A stretch of 5,085 nt of DNA. Origin: Oscillospiraceae bacterium (GTDB taxonomy: Bacteria; Bacillota_A; Clostridia; Oscillospirales; Oscillospiraceae). The stretch spans positions 1 to 5,085 of the forward strand of contig JAISBX010000019.1 in assembly GCA_031265965.1 (NCBI GenBank), written 5' to 3'. This document shows positions 1 through 5,085 of this stretch, piece after piece. The notes beneath the pieces are model-generated. The model searched no databases, was not told the DNA's origin, and saw nothing but the letters and a program-made list of their open reading frames with translations. Position numbers and translations under genes: made by a program. Numbering within the stretch: position 1 is the stretch's first letter; each line of letters starts with the position of its first letter.

Positions 1-126
1 CCGGACGCGCAGTGCGATCTGGACTACGTGCCCGTGACGCAGCGGCGCGCCGAGGTTGGGCTCGCGCTGTCGCTGTCGCTGGGCTTCGGCGGGCACAACG
101 TATGTCTGGCGTTCAAAAAAGTATAA
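1..126 (+). CDS. fabF: 3-oxoacyl-ACP synthase II, C-terminal fragment (5' end outside window)
   Basis: This is the last 41 codons of a beta-ketoacyl-ACP synthase, open at the left edge and ending in TAA at 124-126. The peptide contains 'CDLDYVP' followed about 20 residues later by '[16 protein letters not shown]'. That is the usual KAS-II ending: the Gly-rich GFGGHN turn lines the active-site entrance, and the last beta strand ends a few residues beyond it. In the family, FabF condenses malonyl-ACP with acyl-ACP in the cytoplasm, elongating the chain by two carbons. The Cys-His-His catalytic residues lie upstream and cannot be checked. It sits 12 nt before accB, the usual clostridial and streptococcal order, so it is probably co-transcribed with the acc genes. 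FabB or another KAS paralogue cannot be excluded from the tail alone, but the gene context favours FabF. Confidence 0.9.
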   Translation, partial: PDAQCDLDYVPVTQRRAEVGLALSLSLGFGGHNVCLAFKKV

Positions 127-138
127 GGGATAGGCTTT

Positions 139-579
139 ATGGATAAAAGTGACATAAGGGAGCTCGCGGAGCTCATGCTGGAGCTGGAGCTGAAATCGAT
201 CGAGTACACGGACGCGGACGGCGCCGGAGTGAGGCTGACGCGCGATACGCGGGCTCCGCGCGGCGCGCGTACCGGACGGGAACGGCGGCGCGAGGGCGCC
301 GGGGACGCGCGGGAGCCCGGGGAGGCGGAACGTGACGGCGTGGTCACTGTACCCTCGCCGATGGTGGGCATATTCTACTGCGCGCCCGGAGAGGGACAAA
401 AGCCGTACGTCACGCTCGGAGACGCGGTGCGCGAGGGCGATGTGCTGTGTATCATCGAGGCGATGAAGATGATGAACGAGATAACGGCCGAGCGGGACGG
501 CGTCATAGTAGAGATATGCGCGTCAAACAAGCAGACGGTGGACTACGGACATCCGCTGTTCAGGCTCAGGCCAAACTGA
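139..579 (+). CDS. accB: Biotin carboxyl carrier protein of acetyl-CoA carboxylase (BCCP)
   Basis: The 146-residue product carries the biotin that shuttles CO2 from biotin carboxylase (AccC) to the carboxyltransferase (AccA/AccD). Residues 1-35 form the short N-terminal helix and strand typical of BCCP. Residues 36-67 are a linker, and residues 68-146 are the biotinyl domain, starting 'VVTVPSPMVGIFY'. The biotinylation motif EAMKMMNE spans residues 107-114. The acceptor is Lys110, 36 residues from the C-terminus, the normal distance. The 'APGEGQKPY' stretch (82-90) corresponds to the protruding thumb that separates acetyl-CoA carboxylase BCCPs from other biotinyl and lipoyl domains. The start is supported by AAGGGA at 125-130, 8 nt upstream and overlapping the fabF stop. 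The linker is odd: it is rich in Arg, Glu and Gly rather than the common Pro/Ala composition. Confidence 0.96.
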   Translation: MDKSDIRELAELMLELELKSIEYTDADGAGVRLTRDTRAPRGARTGRERRREGAGDAREPGEAERDGVVTVPSPMVGIFYCAPGEGQKPYVTLGDAVREGDVLCIIEAMKMMNEITAERDGVIVEICASNKQTVDYGHPLFRLRPN

Positions 580-596
580 TTTATCCGGGGGTTCGC

Positions 597-1004
597 ATGG
601 ACAGGACGCAGATAATGGATATACTTCCGCACAGGGACTCGATGCTCTTGCTCGACGGTGCCGAGCGGGACGGGGACACGGCGCGCGGGACATATAATGT
701 GCGGGGCGGCGAGTGGTTCCTCGACGGGCATTTTCCGGGCGATCCCGTCGTGCCGGGCGTCGTGCTGTGCGAGATCATGGCGCAGTCCGTGTGCGTGCTG
801 CTGGAGGGGCGGATGAGCGGGAAAACGCCTTACCTCACCGGTATAGACGGCGCGCGCTTCAAGTCCGCCGCGAGGCCGGGGGACGTCATACGGACGCGGT
901 GCGTAATAACAAAGCAGCGCCCGCCCTTCTATTTCGCGAAGGGCGAGGCGTACATCGGCGAAAAGCTGTGCGCGAAGGCGGATTTTTCATTTTATGTTCT
1001 CTAA
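597..1004 (+). CDS. fabZ: 3-hydroxyacyl-ACP dehydratase
   Basis: The 135-residue hotdog-fold protein should dehydrate (3R)-hydroxyacyl-ACP to trans-2-enoyl-ACP in the cytoplasm. The N-terminal 'ILPHRDSMLLLD' block (residues 9-20) matches the family's LPHRxPxLLVD. The catalytic segment GHFPGDPVVPGVVLCEIMAQ (44-63) supplies the presumed catalytic His45 and Glu59. A later 'RFKSAARPGD' (87-96) matches the conserved F-K/R...PGD motif, although the middle is less canonical. The length is typical, slightly on the short side. The frame stays open upstream to 447, but that part lies inside accB in another frame and does not look like FabZ. The ATG at 597 gives the family's usual N-terminus and has GGGGG at 587-591 as a weak ribosome site. 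It lies 17 nt after accB and overlaps accC by 11 nt. FabA is unlikely, since the protein is short and sits in an acc cluster. Confidence 0.95.
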   Translation: MDRTQIMDILPHRDSMLLLDGAERDGDTARGTYNVRGGEWFLDGHFPGDPVVPGVVLCEIMAQSVCVLLEGRMSGKTPYLTGIDGARFKSAARPGDVIRTRCVITKQRPPFYFAKGEAYIGEKLCAKADFSFYVL

Positions 1005-2286
1005 AATTCTCATAGCCAACAGGGGAGAGGTGGCGGTGCGCGTCATCAGGGCCTGCAAAGAGATGGGCATCTCCACCGTGGCGGTGTACTCCAAGGCCGA
1101 CGAGGCGGCGCTTCACGTCGCGCTGGCGGACCAGAGCATATGTATAGGCGAGCCGGCGGCGTCGGACAGCTACCTCAACGCGGGCAGGATAGTTTCGGCG
1201 GCGCTCGTCACGAAGGCGCAGGCGATACACCCCGGTTACGGGTTCCTCTCGGAAAACGCGGAGTTTGCCGGGCTGTGCGCGCAAAACGGAATAGAGTTCA
1301 TAGGGCCGCCGGCCGCCGTCATAGCGCGTATGGGCGACAAGGACGAGGCGAGGCGCATAATGCGGGAGGCGGGCGTGCCAGTGATCCCCGGTACGGACGT
1401 TCTGCCGGACGCCGGGGCCGCCGCGCGCGCGGCGGAGGAGCTCGGGTACCCGGTGATGATAAAGGCGCGCTCCGGCGGGGGCGGCAGAGGGATCAGGGCG
1501 GTGAACGGCCCGGACGAGCTGGAGAGCGCGTTTTTAACGGCCTCGCGGGAGGCGGGCGAGGCGTTCGGGGACGGCGCCGTGTATCTGGAGAAGCGGATAT
1601 ACCCCGCGCGGCACGTCGAGGTACAGATACTTGCGGACGAGGACCGCAATACGGTGTGCCTGTTTGAGCGAGAGTGCTCTATGCAGAAAAACAACCAGAA
1701 GACTATCGAGGAGTCGCCGTCGCCCGCCGTCACGCCGGAGCTGCGCGGGCGCCTCGCGGAGACTGCCGTGGCGGCGGCGCGCGCCGTTGGGTATCGCAAC
1801 GCCGGGACGGTCGAGTTTTTACTGGATGGGGACGGCAGGTTCTATTTTATGGAGATGAACGTGCGCCTTCAGGTGGAGCACGCCGTCACGGAGCAGGTCA
1901 CGGGCATAGATATTGTCAAGTGGCAGATACGCGTGGCGGCGGGCGTGCCGCTGAACTTCACGCAGGAGGGCGTGGCGCTGAACGGGCACTCTATAGAGTG
2001 CCGGATAAACGCGGCGTCGGTGGGGAACGTGACGTTCCTGCACGTGCCCGGCGGCCCGAAGGTGCGGTTCGACAGCGCGCTGTGGACGGGCTGCGCCGTC
2101 ACGCCGTACTACGACCCGCTGCTGGGCAAGGTCATAGTACACGCCGGTACGCGCGAGGAGGCGATACGCAAGATGTACGCCGCGCTTTGCGAGCTCGTCG
2201 TCGAGGGCGTACCGAGCGATATAGACGACAGGATAGAATCGCTCACAAGCGCCGGCTTCACGCGCGGCGAGTATTTTGTGAACTGA
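994..2286 (+). CDS. accC: Acetyl-CoA carboxylase, biotin carboxylase subunit
   Basis: The 430-residue ATP-grasp enzyme carboxylates the biotin on AccB using ATP and bicarbonate. It starts 'MFSKILIANRGEVAVRVIRA', the standard N-terminus, followed by 'IHPGYGFLSENAEFA' (78-92). Active-site equivalents of the E. coli enzyme are visible: Lys116 in MGDK, Lys157, the glycine loop GGGGRG (161-166), His207 and Glu209 (RHVEV), Lys236, Glu274, Glu287, Asn289, Arg291, Gln293-Val294-Glu295 (the MEMNVRLQVEH block) and Arg337 (ECRINA). It is shorter than the usual 445-455 residues. About 7 residues are missing after ECRINA, where relatives have an 'F-x-P-S/C-P-G' loop, and the C-terminus stops about 10 residues early. 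The start overlaps fabZ by 11 nt, with AAGGCGGA at 975-982 as a possible ribosome site. Pyruvate or propionyl-CoA carboxylase subunits are unlikely in this operon. Confidence 0.96.
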   Translation: MFSKILIANRGEVAVRVIRACKEMGISTVAVYSKADEAALHVALADQSICIGEPAASDSYLNAGRIVSAALVTKAQAIHPGYGFLSENAEFAGLCAQNGIEFIGPPAAVIARMGDKDEARRIMREAGVPVIPGTDVLPDAGAAARAAEELGYPVMIKARSGGGGRGIRAVNGPDELESAFLTASREAGEAFGDGAVYLEKRIYPARHVEVQILADEDRNTVCLFERECSMQKNNQKTIEESPSPAVTPELRGRLAETAVAAARAVGYRNAGTVEFLLDGDGRFYFMEMNVRLQVEHAVTEQVTGIDIVKWQIRVAAGVPLNFTQEGVALNGHSIECRINAASVGNVTFLHVPGGPKVRFDSALWTGCAVTPYYDPLLGKVIVHAGTREEAIRKMYAALCELVVEGVPSDIDDRIESLTSAGFTRGEYFVN

Positions 2287-2310
2287 GATCGAGAGGAGTG
2301 ACAGGGGAAT

Positions 2311-3180
2311 ATGCCGATTTCGCCTCTGTTCAGAAAACCCAAGAACGAACTGGAAAAGGGCGGCAGACACCACCCGGCGCACCATGACGAGGCCGACGCG
2401 GAGATCGCCGAGACGTGCCCGGAGTGCGGGCACGACAACCCCGTAAGCGAGCTGTGGGACAATTTATACGTGTGCCGCTGCGGGTATAATTTCAGAATGA
2501 CGGCAAGACAGCGCATAGCCTTTATGACGGATGAGAACAGCTTCGAGGAGCTGTTCGGCGATGTCGGGAGTGCGGATTTTCTCGGCTTCCCCGGCTATAG
2601 CGACAAGCTGGAGAGCATGAAGAAAAGCACGCGCGAGTCCGAGGCCGTCGTGTGCGGGCAGGCGGAGATCGGAGGCTCCGCGTGCGGAGTTTTTGTGATG
2701 GAGCCGTACTTTATGATGGGCAGCATGGGCTCGGCGGTTGGGGAGCGGATAACGCGCCTTTTCGAGCACGCGGCGGAGCGCTCGCTTCCCGTCGTGGGCT
2801 GTACCGTGTCGGGCGGGGCGCGTATGCAGGAGGGAATACTGTCTCTCATGCAGATGGCTAAGACGTGCGGCGCCGTAAAGCGGCACGGCGAGGGCGGAAA
2901 CCTCTATCTCACCGTGCTCACAAACCCGACGACGGGTGGCGTCACGGCCAGCTTCGCGATGTCGGGCGACATAATAATAGCCGAGCCCGGCGCCACGGTC
3001 GGTTTCGCGGGCGCGCGGCTCGTAGAGCAGACAGTGCGAAAGAAGCTGCCTCCGGGCTTCCAGAAGGCGGAGGAGCTCATGGAGCACGGCTTCGCGGACA
3101 TGATAGTGCGCCGTTCGCGGCAGCGGCAGGTCATATCGCGTCTGCTGGAGATGCACGCCGGGCGAAAGGGATGGTCATAA
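2311..3180 (+). CDS. accD: Acetyl-CoA carboxylase, carboxyltransferase subunit beta
   Basis: The 289-residue protein pairs with AccA to transfer the carboxyl group from carboxybiotin to acetyl-CoA, giving malonyl-CoA. The N-terminus 'MPISPLFRKPK' resembles the usual short lead, followed by a His-rich stretch (20-25). A zinc ribbon comes next, with Cys36, Cys39, Cys55 and Cys57. The crotonase-like carboxyltransferase core follows, with FMMGSMGSAVGE (134-145), SGGARMQEG (167-175, the glycine-rich oxyanion region), 'TNPTTGGVTASFA' (204-216) and 'GFAGARLVEQTVRKKLPPGF' (231-250). The length and order of blocks are normal. Oddities are the second zinc pair, which is C-x-C instead of C-x-x-C, GFAGA where GFAGP is usual, and FMMGS where FMGGS is usual. 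It starts 24 nt after accC. Possible ribosome sites are AGGAG at 2294-2298 (12 nt away) and AGGGG at 2303-2307 (3 nt away), neither ideally spaced. Confidence 0.95.
   Translation: MPISPLFRKPKNELEKGGRHHPAHHDEADAEIAETCPECGHDNPVSELWDNLYVCRCGYNFRMTARQRIAFMTDENSFEELFGDVGSADFLGFPGYSDKLESMKKSTRESEAVVCGQAEIGGSACGVFVMEPYFMMGSMGSAVGERITRLFEHAAERSLPVVGCTVSGGARMQEGILSLMQMAKTCGAVKRHGEGGNLYLTVLTNPTTGGVTASFAMSGDIIIAEPGATVGFAGARLVEQTVRKKLPPGFQKAEELMEHGFADMIVRRSRQRQVISRLLEMHAGRKGWS
3165..3170 (+). promoter_or_regulatory. Putative accA ribosome binding site (AAAGGG)
   Basis: AAAGGG lies inside the 3' end of accD, 12 nt before the ATG at 3183. It directly abuts another in-frame ATG at 3171, which would overlap accD by 10 nt. 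A site touching its start codon cannot work in the normal way, so it favours the 3183 start, although the 12-nt spacing is long. The layout suggests accA translation is coupled to termination of accD, which would help balance the two carboxyltransferase subunits. Confidence 0.45.
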
Positions 3181-3182
3181 TT

Positions 3183-3989
3183 ATGAAGACGGAGCGGGGC
3201 ACGGCTTACGAGCGCGTGCGCGCGGCGAGGTCGAAGGACCGCTGCACGGGCATCGACTTCGTGTATAATATTTTTACGGACTTCATCGAGCTGCACGGGG
3301 ACAGGCGCTTCGCGGACGACCCGGCGGTGATCGGAGGGCTCGGGTACCTCGGCGATACGCCCGTCACGGTAATAGCGACGGAGCGCGGGCACGACACAAA
3401 GAGCCGGCTGCGCCGCAATTTCGGGGCGCCGAACCCGGAGGGGTACCGCAAGGCGCTCAGGCTTATGAAGCAGGCTGAGAAGTTCGGGCGCCCCGTCGTG
3501 TGCTTCGTGGATACGTCGGGCGCGTTCTGCGGCATAGGTGCGGAGGAGCGCGGGCAGGGCCAGGCTATCGCCGAGAACATATCGGAGATGTCGGCGCTGC
3601 GCACGCCAATACTGTCGGTGCTGATAGGCGAGGGGGGGAGCGGAGGCGCGCTCGCGCTCGCCGTGGCCGACGAGGTGTGGATGCTGGAAAACGCTATCTA
3701 CTCGGTAATATCGCCCGAGAGCTGCGCGAATATCCTCTGGAAGGACACCGGAAAGGCGGAGGAGGCCGCGGAGAGCCTTAAGCTGACGGCGCGGGACGCG
3801 CACAGGCTGGGCGTGGTGGAGCGCGTCGTAGTAGAGCGGGGAAGAAATTCCGATCAGCTTTTCGCGGCGCTGCGCGGCGATATCGCACGCTGGTATGACG
3901 CGGCGGCGAAGACCCCGCCCGGAGAACTGACGGCCGCGCGGTACGACCGTTTCCGGAAGCTTGGAATAACGACTGTGAGAGGGGAGTGA
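3183..3989 (+). CDS. accA: Acetyl-CoA carboxylase, carboxyltransferase subunit alpha
   Basis: The 268-residue protein is the alpha half of the carboxyltransferase and binds the carboxybiotin side of the active site. The N-terminal 'AYERVRAARSKDRCTGIDFV' (8-27) and 'FIELHGDRRFADDPAVIGGL' (34-53) blocks are typical of AccA. The core has DTSGAFCGIGAEERGQ (110-125), GEGGSGGALALA (149-160, oxyanion-type glycines) and 'ISPESCANILWKD' (176-188). It lacks the roughly 50-residue N-terminal extension of the E. coli protein, as is common in Clostridia, and so is short but complete. The start is 2 nt after the accD stop. An alternative ATG at 3171 would add four residues (MVII), and the frame is open further upstream through accD, but that part is not AccA-like. 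Completing accB/C/D/A here means the whole carboxylase can be made from one transcript. Confidence 0.94.
   Translation: MKTERGTAYERVRAARSKDRCTGIDFVYNIFTDFIELHGDRRFADDPAVIGGLGYLGDTPVTVIATERGHDTKSRLRRNFGAPNPEGYRKALRLMKQAEKFGRPVVCFVDTSGAFCGIGAEERGQGQAIAENISEMSALRTPILSVLIGEGGSGGALALAVADEVWMLENAIYSVISPESCANILWKDTGKAEEAAESLKLTARDAHRLGVVERVVVERGRNSDQLFAALRGDIARWYDAAAKTPPGELTAARYDRFRKLGITTVRGE
3978..3986 (+). promoter_or_regulatory. Ribosome binding site deciding the cysE start (AGAGGGGAG)
   Basis: This purine-rich Shine-Dalgarno-like stretch ends at the accA stop codon region. It lies 11 nt before the ATG at 3998. A GTG at 3986, overlapping the accA stop as GTGA, is in the same frame but directly touches this stretch and so would have no usable spacer. 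I therefore prefer the ATG. A second short match, GGAG at 3991-3994, is only 3 nt from that ATG. Confidence 0.5.
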
Positions 3990-3997
3990 CGGAGCCG

Positions 3998-4936
3998 ATG
4001 CCGGAGGTACACGACGCGAAGATACGCGCTCTTGTGGACAATATCGTTCACAGCTACCGCGAGGAGGAGACGCTGATAAAGCTCGACGACAAGGACAGGA
4101 TCAGCAAGGCGGAGGTCGTCGCGATACTCGAACGTCTCAGCAGCCTCGTCTTTGCCGGGTTTTTCAGCCAGAAGCCGCTGCGCGAGGATTCGCTGGACTA
4201 CCACGTTGGCGAGGCGCTCGAGGGCATAATTTACAGTCTGGAAAAGCAGATAAAGCGCGCTCTGCCGTACAGAAAAAAACACATGGGCGACGGTCGGGAC
4301 GCGATTGAGCTGACGTACGCGTTTCTGGAGCGGCTGCCGGATATACGCTCCGTTCTGGCGACGGACGTGGACGCGGCGTTCGACGGGGATCCCGCCGCCT
4401 ACAGCAAGGAGGAGGTCATACTCTCGTACCCCGGCCTTTACGCCATAATGGTCAGCCGCCTCGCGCACGAGCTGTTCGTCCTCGACGTGCCGCTGATGCC
4501 GCGCATGATGTGCGAGCACGCGCACAGCCTCACGGGCATAGAGATACACCCCGGCGCAACGATAGGGCACCACTTTTTTATAGACCACGGCACGGGCATC
4601 GTCATAGGCGAGACGACGGAAATTGGAAATTTTGTAAAAATATACCAAGGAGTCACACTGGGGGCGCTCTCCACGCGCGGCGGTCAGCTCATGTCGGGCG
4701 TAAAGAGGCACCCGACCATAGAGAGCCACGTCACGATATATTCGGGCGCGTCGATACTGGGCGGTTCCACCGTCATAGGCGAGGGCGTTGTGATAGGCGC
4801 GAACGCGTTCATAACAAAGACTGTGCAGGGCAAGACGAGCGTGCGCGTCAGCGACACCGAGCGGCAGTACAAGCAAGACAGGGAAAAATACGAGCTCGAG
4901 CTCCCGACGGACGAGAATTGGGACTATAGTATATGA
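3998..4936 (+). CDS. cysE: Serine O-acetyltransferase, long form
   Basis: The 312-residue enzyme should transfer acetyl from acetyl-CoA to L-serine, giving O-acetylserine, the precursor that O-acetylserine sulfhydrylase converts to cysteine. Residues 1-170 are mostly helical and acidic/basic, the long N-terminal domain of the EpsC-like clostridial and Bacteroides type. Residues 179-275 form the left-handed beta helix, with hexapeptide repeats such as 'IEIHPGATIG', 'IVIGETTEIG', 'VTIYSGASILGG' and 'VIGEGVVIGANA'. Active-site candidates are His184 in EIHP and Asp196-His197 in FFIDHGTG. The 'GALSTRGGQ...VKRHPTI' segment (222-241) is the acetyl-CoA and trimer loop region. The protein ends in 'NWDYSI', with a terminal Ile like that of SATs that dock into the sulfhydrylase. 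The gene starts 8 nt after accA, so it appears to be the last gene of the lipid operon. No sulfhydrylase gene is visible here. A 316-residue GTG-start version is possible. Confidence 0.9.
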   Translation: MPEVHDAKIRALVDNIVHSYREEETLIKLDDKDRISKAEVVAILERLSSLVFAGFFSQKPLREDSLDYHVGEALEGIIYSLEKQIKRALPYRKKHMGDGRDAIELTYAFLERLPDIRSVLATDVDAAFDGDPAAYSKEEVILSYPGLYAIMVSRLAHELFVLDVPLMPRMMCEHAHSLTGIEIHPGATIGHHFFIDHGTGIVIGETTEIGNFVKIYQGVTLGALSTRGGQLMSGVKRHPTIESHVTIYSGASILGGSTVIGEGVVIGANAFITKTVQGKTSVRVSDTERQYKQDREKYELELPTDENWDYSI

Positions 4937-4957
4937 GGTAACAGATGTAGTCTTTTT
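4921..4957 (+). terminator. Weak terminator-like hairpin at the end of cysE
   Basis: GGACTATA (4921-4928) can pair with TGTAGTCT (4946-4953) in an 8-bp stem that includes two G-U wobbles. The 17-nt loop contains the cysE stop codon, and TTTT (4954-4957) follows at once before a G. The stem is AT-rich and the loop large, so it would be a poor intrinsic terminator. I found no stronger candidate between cysE and the convergent gene. Confidence 0.25.
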
Positions 4958-4971
4958 GATGTTTCGGTGTA

Positions 4972-5085
4972 CTACCGCGTGACCATCTCCGCGCAGAGCG
5001 CGAAAAACTCCTCGCGCGTAAACAGCGCGTTCAGGACGGCGGGGATGCTGTTCGGGGACAGGCGCTCCGGGAGGTCTAGCCGGGA
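4972..5085 (-). CDS. C-terminal end of an unidentified convergent gene (5' end outside window)
   Basis: Read on the minus strand from the right edge, the frame is open for 37 codons and closes with TAG at 4974-4972. The peptide runs through 'LDLPERLSPNSIPAVLNALF' and ends 'TREEFFALCAEMVTR', which looks like soluble helical protein. Third positions are mostly G or C, like the other genes here, while the plus-strand frame I read through the same stretch hits a stop. I do not recognise the family and propose no function. If real, it converges on cysE with only 35 nt between the two stop codons, marking the end of the fatty acid operon. The short length leaves a fair chance that the frame is open only because of high GC. 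Confidence 0.5.
   Translation of the reverse strand, partial: SRLDLPERLSPNSIPAVLNALFTREEFFALCAEMVTR

Noticed and set aside
69..83. Tandem CTGTCG hexamer repeat at the end of fabF
   Set aside because: Just over two copies, explained by the in-frame Leu-Ser-Leu-Ser-Leu of the KAS C-terminus. It is not a separate repeat element.
447..596. A 50-codon upstream extension of fabZ
   Set aside because: It overlaps accB across the biotin site in another frame, and its translation is not FabZ-like. The ATG at 597 gives the normal family N-terminus.
2865..3182. A 106-codon upstream extension of accA giving a 374-residue protein
   Set aside because: The added part lies inside accD in another frame, is Arg/Gly/His-rich and matches no AccA N-terminus. 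The AccA homology begins just after 3183.
2904..3803. Long open minus-strand frame (about 299 codons) opposite accD and accA
   Set aside because: Same reasons: it is fully antisense to conserved carboxyltransferase genes, with low-complexity Arg-rich translation and no motif.
3986..3997. GTG start for cysE overlapping the accA stop (GTGA)
   Set aside because: The overlap pattern is attractive, but the only good ribosome-binding stretch directly touches this GTG. The ATG at 3998 is better placed and loses no conserved residues. It is kept as an alternative.
3854..4876. Long open minus-strand frame (about 340 codons) opposite accA and cysE
   Set aside because: It lies antisense to two well-supported genes, has no recognisable domain and is Arg/His/Tyr/Val-rich in the way expected of antisense reading of GC-rich genes. 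It is a shadow frame.
4947..4975. GTAGT...ACTAC inverted repeat in the intergenic gap
   Set aside because: Only 5 bp with a 19-nt loop and no adjacent T-run in the right place. It is likely to be chance.

Overview
This window is the 3' part of a type II fatty acid synthesis operon from a GC-rich bacterium. It is most likely a member of the class Clostridia (Bacillota). Three things point there: the order fabF-accB-fabZ-accC-accD-accA, which is the arrangement known from Clostridium and Streptococcus; the short AccA form that begins at an 'RVRAARSKDR' block; and the long, roughly 310-residue type of serine acetyltransferase. I cannot place the organism more precisely. Codon use is GC-rich at third positions except for isoleucine, where ATA dominates.

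Layout on the + strand: the last 41 codons of fabF (1-126), accB (139-579), fabZ (597-1004), accC (994-2286), accD (2311-3180), accA (3183-3989) and a cysE-like serine O-acetyltransferase (3998-4936). The gaps are 2-24 nt, or an 11-nt overlap for fabZ/accC, so the block reads as one transcript with likely translational coupling. A 35-nt gap follows. It contains a weak hairpin with a short T-run but no strong terminator. The window ends in the last 37 codons of a convergent minus-strand gene (4972-5085) that I cannot identify.

Together, accB (biotin carrier), accC (biotin carboxylase) and accD/accA (carboxyltransferase beta/alpha) encode a complete heteromeric acetyl-CoA carboxylase that makes malonyl-CoA. 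FabF condenses malonyl-ACP with the growing acyl chain, and FabZ dehydrates the 3-hydroxyacyl-ACP. The terminal serine acetyltransferase uses the same acetyl-CoA to make O-acetylserine for cysteine synthesis.

There is no RNA gene, mobile element, CRISPR array or clearly new system here. The points worth a second look are local: a roughly 7-residue gap in AccC at a normally conserved loop, a C-x-C half-site in the AccD zinc ribbon, a highly charged AccB linker, the attachment of cysE to a lipid operon, a plant-like C-terminal isoleucine tail on that CysE, and the ATA codon bias.
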